Shown in pieces: positions 1-9,672 of a stretch of 28,898 bases of DNA. Position 1 is the first letter of the stretch; every line of letters starts with the position of its first letter. Source of the DNA: Schoenoplectus triqueter (taxonomy: Eukaryota; Streptophyta; Magnoliopsida; Poales; Cyperaceae); assembly GCA_964058805.1 (NCBI GenBank), contig CAXKVV010002045.1, forward strand, positions 1 to 28,898, given 5' to 3'. The translations under genes were made by a program, and so were the position numbers. The notes below the pieces were generated by a model, which was not told the origin of the DNA, searched no databases, and worked only from the letters and a program-made list of their open reading frames with translations.

Positions 1-616
1 TAGAGATCTCATGTTCATTCTTTATATCTAAGAATTATTCATGGATCCAAGCGCGTGTGCTTTTAAATTTTATCTTAGAAATGTTAATATAATTATTTAA
101 ACATTATAATAAGTTGATCAGAATTTTTTTATTTATATGTTATATACAAACATTTTGATTACAGTTCTATGCAACTTGAGATTGAATGAATGAATTTAAA
201 TTATGCATGTCACTAACTGATATAGGTGATGAATCTTACTTTCAAGAGTTGACTGACTCATTATGAGTGATCATCTAGCTCAGCTTATCTTTCGATTAGA
301 ATACTAGCTTAAGTGAAGTCGATCGGGTCGGATATTGTGATCAGGCTTCATATACGCCCTCTATTTTATTTTTTACTTTTTTGAGGTAGTAAGTGAATAG
401 TCTATATGCTATGTAAATTTAAAAAGATTAAATTAATTAAGAAGAGTTGTACAGATTGGATAGAAGAGAAAGGGAAAAGGAAAATAAAAATAACAAATAA
501 CATGAAATAAAATATACCCTCTACTTTCGAGTCATATATCATCCAAAGTTTTGAGTCAAGTTGGATTAGATTTTGGGCAGGATATATACATGGTTTCACG
601 GGCTGATCCTCTCATG
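1..616. other. AT-rich non-coding DNA, nothing recognised
   Basis: No open reading frame here resembles a known protein. The longest, on the minus strand at 402-599, is a low-complexity hydrophobic translation of AT-rich DNA. Short GATCGGGTCGGA-like motifs near 319-333 resemble the GGTCGG-type repetitive DNA found again around 21.8-24.1 kb. Nothing else is supported. Confidence 0.5.
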
Positions 617-819
617 ATTTAAAAAATAGTGTTTTGTGGTCACATTTTTGTTAATATGACACTTCTGAATTTAATTTTTGACCCTCCTAAATTTATTAGA
701 TAAAACTATTTGTTGAATTATTATTTTTTTATTTAGTACTCAATAAACTAATAAATTTAAACCTAATAAACTATTATAATCTGATTATTACCCTGATCAA
801 AATTTTACATCCGACTCTG
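617..819 (-). mobile_element. hAT-like non-autonomous fragment (copy 1, internally deleted)
   Basis: This roughly 200-bp stretch matches parts of the hAT-like elements at 13581-14017 (opposite orientation) and about 24840-25198 (same orientation). Shared landmarks are the AAAAAATAGTGTTTT block near 620, the TTTATTTAGTACTCAATAAACTAAT block near 729, and a right end reading ACATCCGACTCTG. That end corresponds to the GCATCCGCCCATG end of the copy at 24840. It is shorter than the 437-bp copy, so an internal deletion is inferred. No target duplication was found. It has no coding capacity. Confidence 0.55.
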
Positions 820-2175
820 ATTTTGGATCGTTACTCTTCAAAATAAGTCATGTTAAATTTGGATCATCTCGAATTTTGGAAATGGATTAGGTCCAATTTA
901 ATTAGCTGTACTGAACTGTTTTTTATGTTGTTACTAATTAAAAATTTAGTATTTGAAACGGCGTTTCCAATTGTTTGGTGCTAGACACAACATACAAAAT
1001 TTTTAATCAACATGCATCAATATTCTTATTTTGATATGAGTATTGTCGAGATATCATAATAAGTGATGCAGGTATAATGGAATAATTTCCCCTTTTTCAA
1101 AAAATATTCTTACCTTTATTGAAAATTTATGCTTTTCCAAGATTCATAGTATGTACTCTTTTGAATATCAAACGTTTTAGCTCCATCCATACAACAACCA
1201 AATTATTGTGCTTATCTTATCTTCAACAGAAAGAGACATAGATATGTTTAATTACATGCTTTCTTTCGGTGATGTTTCTACGACTGCACGGGGTAAAATG
1301 AGGATGATATTAATTCCATGGTACGTACCGTGTGATAACTGATCATGAATTCATGATTGATATATATATTGAGTTGAAGATGCTGAAAATTAATGTGGCC
1401 GTTTATATGTATGAAATTATATTTATTATAAGTTTTCAGGACATGCGTGCGCGCGTGCTATGATGTATCGATATATATCCACTAGCTAGATTTATATATG
1501 TCTCTATGTTTTCTAGACACGTGTGCTGGCGAGCGTAGCGATAAGAATAAAATTCGGTGATTGATGGTTAGTTTTGATAAGATTCTAGCGCGCACGATAT
1601 TAATGAGGTTAGGAACATGCCATACGTGGTTTCTTGCTTCACCAAAACTTTTTTACATCTTCTTTTTCCACTTTATTTTATTGTATGGTAAAAAAAATTC
1701 ACTTTATGGAACTAATATCAACCGAGAAATAAAAACAACGAAGCCAGAGTCAAAATGACGAGTAATAATTAGAAATTGTATATATGTGCCATTGTTAGTT
1801 ATATCGCCCGTTATATGTACGAGTAATTTTAGTGTAGATTCATTTTTTATGGTATATTTTTCATAAATATTTTAAAATTAAAAAATACATTTATAGATAT
1901 ACATTTTAAATATTCAGAATTACCCTCCAATGCTTTCATTTTGCGTGCCTTCATTTTAAGTATATATTAAAATTACTAGCTACTGGCTAGTATATAATAG
2001 AATATATAGGGAATATATATCTTTGTTTTTTGGATATGGTCATGCCAAAATTGACCGTACGTGGCGTAGCGCGGTAGCAAGCAGGTGACAACAGTACAAT
2101 TTTTTATTGACTATCAATTGACCAATACGACTTTCCAAAATAAAGAACTAAAGATATTAAAGACAGCTCTCACAG
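820..2175. other. Intergenic DNA with G-box and GC-alternating stretch
   Basis: No coding sequence is supported. Visible items are a 16-bp perfect palindrome ATCATGAATTCATGAT at 1342-1357, an alternating purine-pyrimidine run GCGTGCGCGCGTGC near 1445-1458, and an ACACGTGT motif (CACGTG core at 1518-1523). CGTAGCG occurs both near 1535 and near 2065. These could be remnants of low-copy regulatory DNA, but no gene lies next to them. The 65-codon frame at 1561-1758 has no recognisable features. Confidence 0.4.
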
Positions 2176-2415
2176 ATTTTTTTTTTATAGTAATGAAATA
2201 ATAAAAAAGAGGCATATGGTATGATTACCTATTTTTTACACCTCTGAGTTAGATCCAAGTTTTAAACTCGGTCTAGCACTCTGGCCCGAGTTAAAATTCG
2301 AGTCAAGGTTTTTTTTTCTTCTGTTTGTTTATTTATTATTTTTAATAAGTTTTAATAATTTATTTAGTTTATTTATTATATTTAAATATTTATTTTTTAA
2401 TTTATCTTATTTTTT
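2176..2415 (+). repeat. Left arm of the long inverted repeat
   Basis: Inverted counterpart of about 3405-3710. It contains about two units of a roughly 32-bp motif built around GTTTTAAACTCGGTC and GGCCCGAGTTAAAA (2245-2309); the right arm has three. Confidence 0.6.
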
Positions 2416-2419
2416 AATA

Positions 2420-3190
2420 TAGTAACGGTTTTTAATTAATAATCATTGTTAAAAAGTTCTTTAGCAATAATTATTAGTTAAAAATAATTACTAAAGGACT
2501 CTTAATTTAACAATGATTATTAATGAATGGAGTCAAATTTATTAATAATCGTTGTTAAAGGTAATTTTTATTTTTTAAAAAATAGCTATAATGTTCTTTA
2601 TGAAGCGAGATTGATATATGGAGTCAACAATAAATAGAGTCAAATTGATTAGATAAGAACAAATTTTATTGTATATTATTCACTCATTCAATAACTAATA
2701 TAAAAATATAATTATGAATCCAATAATAATAATAATTACTCAATAATACATGCATACATCATGCTCATATAATAATATGAAAAATTATACAATTTCTATG
2801 AAAAATACCTAAAGATAGAAATGAAAAAATAAAATTTAAAAATTCAAATGCGTTTTTGAGGTTGAAGACAACATTTTTTTACCGTGAAAATGATGATAAA
2901 TGCATAAGTAGTTAACTCTGTTGATCTCATCGTAAGCTTTTTGTGGCCGCGTAGCACATCTCAATTAAAGTTTCCTATCAAGGGTTATGACCGTTTAAAA
3001 TTGAGATGATTGAATTTCAGTTTTTATTTCTTCTCTCTTCTTTCTTTCTTATTTCTCTGTCTCTCTCACCTCTCTTTTTATATATGAAAACAGATGAAAA
3101 TGGGTGATAATCCGTTAGATTTCAGTTTTTTGAATTTTGATTTTTGGATTGCTGGATTGAGTGTTTTCTAAGGTCATTTTTATTGTAGTG
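2420..3190. mobile_element. CACTA-like non-autonomous element, copy A (left end unclear)
   Basis: The right end reads TTTTTATTGTAGTG, the reverse complement of a CACTACAATAAAAA terminus typical of CACTA (En/Spm) elements. Inside it shares collinear blocks with the copies at 3864 and 14238: GATTAGATAAGAACAAAT, a TTGAGGTTGAAGA block, CATCTCAATTAAAGTTTCC, TTATGACCGTTTAAAATTGA and a pyrimidine-rich TTCTCTCTTCTTTC tract. Repeated GTTGTTAAA-type motifs near 2440-2560 fit subterminal repeats. The left CACTA terminus is not recognisable. No transposase is present. Confidence 0.55.
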
Positions 3191-3404
3191 ATAATATGGA
3201 CTAATGTGCTCAGTGTTAATATTTTTAAAATTATACTCTAATTATTATAACATTATATTTGTTATTATTATTTCACATAAAAAATGATTAGATAAACATT
3301 TAAAAATAAACTAAACCAAAAAAATAAATATTTTAAATATAATTAACAAACTAATAAAACTTATTAAAAAATAAATTTGTCCCTTACTGAATTTAATTAT
3401 ATAA

Positions 3405-3710
3405 TTACACACAATAAGATAATTAAATAAATATTTTAAAATAAATTAAATGAAAAAATAAATATTTAAACATAATAATAAACTAAATGAACTATTAAAG
3501 CCTATTAAAAATAATAAATAAATAAATAAATAGAAAAAAAATGGATCTGAGTTTAAAACTAGGGCCAAGGTGATGGACCCGAGTTTAAAACTAGGATCAG
3601 GGTGATGGACCCGATTTTAGAAATCGGATCAAACTCAGAGGTGTAAAAAATAGGGTAATCATACCATATGCCCTTTTTTATTATTTTATTTACTATAAAA
3701 AATAATTTCA
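3405..3710 (-). repeat. Right arm of the long inverted repeat, with 32-bp tandem units
   Basis: Inverted counterpart of 2176-2415. It holds three tandem units of about 32 bp that start ATGGATCTGAG (3541), ATGGACCCGAG (about 3573) and ATGGACCCGATT (about 3605). The extra unit compared with the left arm accounts for part of the length difference. Confidence 0.6.
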
Positions 3711-3863
3711 GGGTAGTGATATAATGTCGCGGTTCTTCTCTCAACATCATCGATGAAGTGGATTCTGGTAGAAAAATGGATCATAATTTCTATTTGTGTT
3801 ATATGATAAGATTTGAGAGGGTAAGATTTTGCATGAAATATTATATTACAAATTCATCAATGT

Positions 3864-4790
3864 CACTATAATAAAAAATCTATTTGACAATGGTAGTTGA
3901 TTAAATTTAACAAAGGTTGTTGAACCGTTATAATATGAGATGTTACAAAATATTTTAAGTAACTATTGTCAAACCTCATTGTCAAATTATATGTGTAAAA
4001 TTATTTTTTTTAAAAAAAAATTAATATTTAGGAATGGTTATGTGTCAAAATCATTGTCAAAGAAGTATTTACCAATAGTTCTTAAATCAAAAATTATTAT
4101 TAAATACACCTTTAACAATGCTTTTGCACAAAACTGTTGCTAAAGGTTTTTTATAAATTTAACTTTCTATGTAGATGACAAAGCAACTAAAAATGATAAA
4201 TAATATAAAAATAGACGATAAAAGATAAGTATTGTGACATACATCACATTATTCATTCACTGAATAATATAAAAATATATAACTATTTATATAATGAAAA
4301 AATATATTTTATGAACAACATTTTTTTTACTCAATAATATGAAAATATATATAATTTCTAAGAAAAAACAAAAAAAAATAACTAAGGTTTTTAAATAAAT
4401 TTTAAATACATTTTTGAACTTCAAAATGAGGTTTTTCTTACCCTAAAAATGACTGTAATGGCAAAAGTAGTTAACTTTGTAGATCTCATCGTAAGTTTTC
4501 CGTAGTCTCATAGCATGTCTCAATACGAGCTTTCTATCAAAAGTTATTGCGATTTGAAGTTGATATGATTGGATTTCGATTTTTATTTTTTTTTTGTCTC
4601 TCTTATTTCTTTATTTTTTTTCTCTTTGTCTCTCATATCTCCTTTTATATATAAAAACAGATGATAATGAGTTGGTAATCTATCACATTTTATTTTTTAT
4701 TTTTTATTTTTAGGTCGTTCAATTGCAATGAATGTACGGTGAGATGAAAAAAATCTGATAATCCGTGGGAGGGATTGTCATAGGTGGAGA
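3864..4790. mobile_element. CACTA-like non-autonomous element, copy B (right end lost)
   Basis: It starts with CACTATAATAAAAAATC at 3864, a plausible CACTA terminus, followed by GTTGTTGAACCGTTATAA-type subterminal motifs. It is collinear with copy C up to the GTGAGATG...GATAATCCGTGG block near 4738-4768. It then changes, at about 4790, into Copia integrase sequence instead of continuing to a CACTA right end. I infer that a deletion removed its right end together with the 5' part of the Copia element. It is non-coding. Confidence 0.6.
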
Positions 4791-4797
4791 TACATCC

Positions 4798-5011
4798 GTG
4801 GTACCAAATATTTCTTATCTTAAAATTTAGGGTTGTGAAGTATTTGTCAAACGTCCGACGTCTGACAAACTTAGACCCAAAGCTGAGAAATATTTTTTCG
4901 TAGGGTATCCTAAGAAAACGAAAGGATATTACTTCTATTACCAGTCCGAGAACAAGATAATTGTTGCTCGTCATGATATATTTTTGGAGAAAGAGTTTCT
5001 CGCAAAAGAAA
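4798..5011 (+). pseudogene. Copia integrase C-terminal fragment
   Basis: Plus-strand translation gives the C-terminal end of a plant Ty1/Copia integrase. Recognisable pieces in order are VPNISYLKI, then a TAG stop at 4828-4830 where the family has tryptophan (the KxWGC motif), GCEVFVKRP, DKLRPKAEKYFFVGYP, KGYYFY and HDIFLEKEF. The catalytic core and zinc-binding domain are absent, because sequence before about 4795 is CACTA-like. The frame runs directly into the solo LTR at 5012 and resumes at 6758 after it. It is a dead relic. Assignment to Copia rather than Gypsy rests on the FVGYP...GYYFY pattern and on the reverse transcriptase downstream. Confidence 0.85.
5007..5011 (+). repeat. Target site duplication AGAAA, left copy
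   Basis: AGAAA lies directly before the TG of the solo LTR and is repeated exactly at 6753-6757, directly after its terminal CA. Five-base duplications are the Copia norm. Confidence 0.85.
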
Positions 5012-6752
5012 TGTTAGTGTTGTAGTGATCTAGTAGCCAATCATTGGATGATTGTATTTAGTTTCATGTAAAAGGATGATATATTTGATATTTCATTTGT
5101 TCCTTGAGTATTCATTGTTTATATTTTGAGTTGGACTTCAAATGTGAAACATATATATATATATAAAGATTATAATGAAAAACTCTAAAAGTCCCTAATC
5201 CGTTAATTATCTAGGAACAATAATTAACACAAATGGATTAGTATGTAAGTTAAGTGTTGATCGTGTTTCACAGATCACTCGATAAGGAGTTATCGGCTTA
5301 ATTACACAAATAGCATGTTGGACATGTTATTGGGCATGACCCATGTTGAAATACTATAAAGATTGTGTTTGATGTCATTAGTATTTCATTTGGATGCTAA
5401 TTCTTAGGTTGAGACAAATGATCTTCTTATACGTCTGATTTGCATTTGTGGATATCGTCTAACGTTGTCCGTAACTGACAGCCATAAGGGCTTTATCTCA
5501 GTGTACGTCTTTCGTATGAAGGGGATGCATGAGTCAAGAAGACCGATGTCTCTCTCGTTTGTCGACGGGAGTGATGATATCCAACTAGGTGCACATAGTA
5601 TACGAATGCATTGCAATGGATGACATGATCTTGCCTTACAACATTCGGGATATCATAGGACATAGAATAAGCATGAGGCAATTGTCGTTGCCTAGGACCG
5701 GGATATAAGTACCGCACTCATGTCTGAATTATTTAGGGGTTGTGATGCATATTGCTGGGTGCCGCTCACAATCTATGAGATTAAGGGGTTTAATCTCATT
5801 GCTAAATAATTTAGGTCCCAAAGGGTCACACCGTAAAAGGATTGTGCCTCTATTCGTTCCTTGATCATTTAATATGTTGGACATATTAAATTGAGTCTTA
5901 AACATGAGATATATATAGTCAAAGAAAATGACTAATTAATTATATTTATTAAATGGTTTGATAAATAGGCTGAAATTATGAAAACGATGCAAAAACAGCC
6001 CGGTTCAGCCCCATTCGACTTTCATTCGGCCCAAATACCCATAGTGCAAGACACCTCACTATTCTGGACACATGAAGCCCAACTAGGGCCCTTCTAATGG
6101 CTGCACATGGCCTAAAGTAGTGGGTGGTTATGCCAAAATGTGGGTAGAAGGCAAGGCTAAAGTTGGGAGCTGTTTTGCCACGTTTTCAGCAGTTATCGGC
6201 AGTTTTTTTGCTGTTTTGGGTTGTTCTCCACTCTAGAACGTGGGGAGACTACCTAGGGACATGGGAGAGGAGTCTCCTGCCTTGGGGCTCTATAAAAGGA
6301 GGCCTAGGCAGCCAAGAAACCCATCGATCTTTCACTTACGCGCGCGGAAGCTCTGCTGAATTTCTGCCGCGTATCTCATGTGTTGAGACCCATCTTCCAC
6401 CAGATTTTTCACATAGATTAAAGGAGTTTAATCACAGTGGTGTGGAGGAGATCAAGGAGAGTCTCCCTAGCATCCTAGCAAGTGCGAAGGAGATCGGATA
6501 GTGGGCTGCCTCGGTGGATACCTTGGAGGGCGCCTACGCTTGGTGTCTTTGCGGGTACCGGTGCAAATCGAGCGAGAAGGAGACTACCCCGAGCCTCCCC
6601 GAAGACTCACGCATCAAAGGTACAATAGTTTAGTCTAGATCTATGATTTTGGTTCAGTTTTATCACATGCAAGATCCTTATTTGAATTGTGCACCGAAAA
6701 ATTTAAAATTCCGCATGTTCGTGTACTTGCTTGTTCAAACTAAATTCCAACA
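5012..6752 (+). mobile_element. Solo Copia LTR inserted in an older Copia element
   Basis: This 1741-bp unit starts TGTTAG and ends CCAACA, so it has TG...CA ends, and is flanked by AGAAA on both sides. It separates two parts of a Copia polyprotein; taking it and one AGAAA away leaves the integrase and downstream frames in register. It has LTR features: an AT-rich U3, a TATAAAAG box at 6291-6298, a GC-richer R/U5 region after it, and no coding domain. Blocks such as AGTTATCGGCTTAATTACAC (from about 5290) and AACGTTGTCCGTAA (5462 onward) have diverged counterparts in the 3' LTR at 7636 and the relic at 13.2-14.2 kb. A full element probably inserted here and recombined between its LTRs. Confidence 0.85.
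6291..6298 (+). promoter_or_regulatory. TATA box of the solo LTR
   Basis: TATAAAAG follows CTTGGGGCTC and precedes the GC-richer transcribed part of the LTR. Whether it is still active cannot be told from sequence. The 112-codon frame at 6163-6501 crosses this region and is taken to be fortuitous. Confidence 0.55.
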
Positions 6753-6757
6753 AGAAA
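6753..6757 (+). repeat. Target site duplication AGAAA, right copy
   Basis: Exact repeat of 5007-5011, directly after the CCAACA end of the solo LTR. Confidence 0.85.
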
Positions 6758-7550
6758 GTAGTGGCAGTAATGTAATACATCATATAATATAATATCTGAT
6801 ACTGATCAGATAAACACACCACTTGATTCTTCGGCTAATGAGCATTTGGAAGAACCAAATTCATAAATAGTTGTGGAAGAGATTCTAGTCCCGAGCTCAT
6901 CTGCTTCAATGCAAGTTGAAATAAAACTAAATTTGCATACTGATGTGGATGAAGTTTAACAGCCTAAAGAACAAGTGTTACGAAGGTCACATAGGAAAGT
7001 CCGTGCACCTGAAAGGTACATGGGACTGCATGAAGTCTCAGTATTTGATGTTGAAGATCCTCTGACCTATACGGAAGCAGTGGATAGACCCAACTTTAAG
7101 AAATGGCTGGAAGCAATGAGATTCGAAATACAATCCATATATAACAACACGGTTTGAAACCTAGTTGCACCACCTGTTGGGGTAAAATCCATAGCTAACA
7201 AGTGGGGTTTTAAAAGAAAAACAGGCATGGATGATAATATGACTGTTTACAAAGTACGACTAGTAACGAAAGGTTTCAAGCAAATTCTCAACGTAGATTA
7301 TGATGAAACTTTTTCGCCCGTTGCTATGTTTAAGTCAATTCGGATGCTCCTAGAAATTATCGTATTTCATGATTATGAAATATGGCAGATGAATGTCAAA
7401 ATCGCCTTCTTAAATGGAAATTTAAAAGAAGATGTGTATATGATATAGCCCACAGGTTTTGAGCAGGTTTTGAGGATCCAAAGAATGCTGGGAAGGTATG
7501 CAAGCTTCTCAGATCCATTTATGAATTTAAGACACATAGAAGATTGGTTG
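6758..7550 (+). pseudogene. Copia reverse transcriptase relic (truncated, with nonsense codons)
   Basis: This continues the polyprotein interrupted at 5011. The linker ends with VLRRSHRKVRAPERY, the usual lead-in to the Copia RVT_2 domain. Then follow AVDRPNFKKWLEAM, GVKSIANKWGFKRK, VTKGFKQ, YDETFSPVA, YEIWQMNVKIAFLNG and LKEDVYM. In-frame stops include a TGA at 7155-7157, where the family has tryptophan before NLV, and a TAG at 7446-7448 where it has glutamine before PTGFEQ. Motif A reads QMNVK where QMDVK is usual, so a catalytic aspartate has become asparagine. After KLLRSIYEF-like sequence near 7500-7530, the YVDD motif, the rest of the reverse transcriptase and RNase H are missing. Within about 100 bp the sequence reaches the polypurine tract, so an internal deletion is inferred. 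Confidence 0.9.
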
Positions 7551-7624
7551 TGAGATTATCTTTTAAATCTGAGAGATTTATAGATTTGTATAAAGCATGA
7601 CTCAATATGATTGACTCCAAGCTT

Positions 7625-7634
7625 AAGTGGGAGA
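7625..7634 (+). other. Polypurine tract of the Copia element
   Basis: AAGTGGGAGA lies one base before the TGTTAG start of the 3' LTR. This is the position and composition of the plus-strand primer in plant Copia elements. Confidence 0.75.
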
Positions 7635-9021
7635 TTGTTAGTTTGTAATAATCTTGAAGTCAATAATACAATAAATTGGTTATATAAAGCTTTATTCATG
7701 AATTGGATATTTAAAATGATATTTTATTTCTTTGAGTGTTATTGAATTTATGAATCATTCCGAGTTCATGATTGAAATTGTGAAACTTCATAATATAGAA
7801 TATACTCATAAAAGTCACTAACCAAGGTAATTAGCATGGACACTAATTAACCACTATTAGGATAATATGTGATTTAAATGATGATCAAGTTTTACATATC
7901 ATAGACAAAGAGTTATCATTTTAATCACATTGATAGATGTTCTAGGAACATCGTATTTGACAGACCCTGAATGAAACATTAAATGCAATTGTGTTAGTGT
8001 CATTAATATTTTCATTCAGTGTTAAATACTAAAGTATGATGTATTCATCTTTCCTACATAAGATATATAAGTGTATGATTTCTACCAAACGTTATCCGTA
8101 AAATGTGGCTATAAAGAAAGTTCTTCGATATACATAACTTATGCGGAGGAAGAGATGGTTTGCCAAAAGTACTATTTTTCCTCATATTTCTAAACGAGTT
8201 ATAGCATCTCTAGGCCCATTGATAGAGTAAGATTATTTGCTAGCAGTATAATTAGAAGAGTGGTTATATTTGATAATTTACTCATGATCAAGAAAAAATT
8301 AAGTTTGTAAGGATGACACATACATACCTTGAAACTGATCTGATAGCTATGAGACAAAAGAATTAAACACAAGTAAATAGTTTACTAGATTATAATATTA
8401 TACAATACATCATCATTTATGTAATTGAATGGTCATAGTGTATTCTACCAGATACCTCCTATGATTATAGAAGTTAAAACGGTTTTAACTTTATTTATCA
8501 ACATAACACGGATCATGTCGGGTCACACCGTATAGGAATTAACCGGAGAATCTCATTGATTAATTAGAAACTGTTTATAATTAATAATAAGATGGTTATA
8601 GTTAATTATATTTGTCATAGAGATGACAAGAAGCAAAAATCATATTGAATTTATAACGTGTTGGACATGTCGTAAAAATTCGCTGAAACAACAACCGAGA
8701 AAAATATAATTGTACATGATAATTATATATATTTGATTTGGATTTTATATGTTAATTATGGATTTGACTTATGGGCCAAAATATCATTAATAATTAAAGT
8801 CTTAATTAATAATTAAAAGCCCAAAAAGCCTAAAATTGAAAAGTCCAAAAAGGCCCATGAAAAGCCTTGCCGACCTCAAAAGGGTATTTTGGTAATTTGG
8901 CCAAAAACTCAAGGGTATTTTGGTAAATTGGATGAAATTTAAGGGTATTTTGATCTTTTCACTTTGGAACCTTCCTACTATTCATGAGGGCACTTTGATA
9001 ATTTAGCAATTCCACATTTTC

Positions 9022-9030
9022 TATAAATAG
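9022..9030 (+). promoter_or_regulatory. TATA box of the 3' LTR
   Basis: TATAAATAG follows a CCACATTTTC stretch and precedes a GAGAGAGAAAG leader, as in transcribed plant LTRs. An LTR start site some 30 bp downstream would be expected. Confidence 0.5.
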
Positions 9031-9438
9031 AGGGGTGGAGTGAGAGAGAAAGCTACACCAAATTAGTTCTACTTTCTCTCTCTCAGTATACGGTTGTTTC
9101 AGAATTCACGGGATTGGTGAATAGTATTTTTACAAAAGTTGCGATATTTCTGCACATCTGTGAAACAGAATAACTACGAGTCGTGAATAGTATCATTTTA
9201 TCTTTTTCTTGATGAATAGTGTTTTTGTGAGAAACCGTAATTTACGGTATATCTGGCGAAAGAAATAAGCCGCTTTCTGGTCAGTCCTGGTGGATGACCT
9301 ACAAAGGCATCGGGCGTTTGGTGCTCCGAGACAAGCCGATTTTCATTCCAATTGAAATTTGGAAGCAAGGTATAACATCTTATATTAATCTTATTAAGTA
9401 GATTAATATTTTAAAAATCAATCATGGAGTAGATCAAT

Positions 9439-9632
9439 AAAGGTTTAAAGAGGCGTGTATCTCTCGGTAATTATCCGACATACCACTTTAACTCTAAACT
9501 TAAGTTAGAAGTAAATTAATATTTTACCGTCTTTTGTAAAGGATTAAATGTCTGTATCTCTCGGTAATTATCCAACATATTTTAATTTCTAACTTAAGTA
9601 AAAGTAAAATTTTTATTCTACGGTCTTTCCGC
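9439..9632 (+). repeat. Tandem duplication (about 95-99 bp, two copies) near the LTR end
   Basis: Unit 1 (about 9439-9537) and unit 2 (about 9538-9632) share GTATCTCTCGGTAATTATCC, an ACTTAAGT-centred block and a TACCGTCTTT / TACGGTCTTT end. The copies have diverged by several substitutions and small indels. The duplication lies in the U5-like part of the 3' LTR and is absent from the solo LTR. Confidence 0.7.
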
Positions 9633-9672
9633 AGCTTGAGCATTAATGGGATTTGAGCATTCCAAAACCCAA

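Larger units (their letters stand above)
2176..3710. mobile_element. Long-terminal-inverted-repeat element interrupted by a CACTA-like copy
   Basis: Sequence at 2176-2415 reads as the reverse complement of about 3405-3710. Landmarks in the left arm are TTTTATAGTAATGAAATAAT, GGCATATGGTATGATTACC and TTTTTTACACCTCTGAG, all recovered inverted at 3625-3710. Further inside, the arms share an AT-rich block containing TTTAGTTTATTTATTAT. Arms of roughly 240-300 bp suggest a MULE or foldback-type DNA transposon. I could not find a target duplication or a transposase. Between the arms lies a CACTA-like sequence that ends at 3190, which I read as a later insertion. Confidence 0.6.
7636..9672 (+). mobile_element. 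3' LTR of the Copia element (right end approximate)
   Basis: It starts TGTTAGTTTG directly after the polypurine tract, matching the TGTTAG start of the solo LTR. The U3 contains AGAGTTATCATTTTAATCAC (from about 7910) and AACGTTATCCGTAAA (from about 8090), counterparts of blocks in the solo LTR. Near 8880-8960 AAGGGTATTTTG occurs three times. A TATAAATAG box lies at 9022-9030, followed by an AGAGAGAAAG leader. The right end is not certain: TTTCCGCA near 9633 or CCAAAACCCA near 9670 are candidates. No 5' LTR is present in the window, so no target duplication can be tested. Confidence 0.7.

Noticed and set aside
4690..4974. 94-codon minus-strand frame
   Set aside because: It is antisense to the Copia integrase fragment, which is clearly the plus-strand signal.
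5404..5717. Two minus-strand frames of 70-74 codons
   Set aside because: They lie within the solo LTR U3, with no recognised domain.
6163..6501. 112-codon plus-strand frame in the solo LTR
   Set aside because: It crosses the LTR TATA box and leader; its composition reflects the GC-richer R region. No domain seen.
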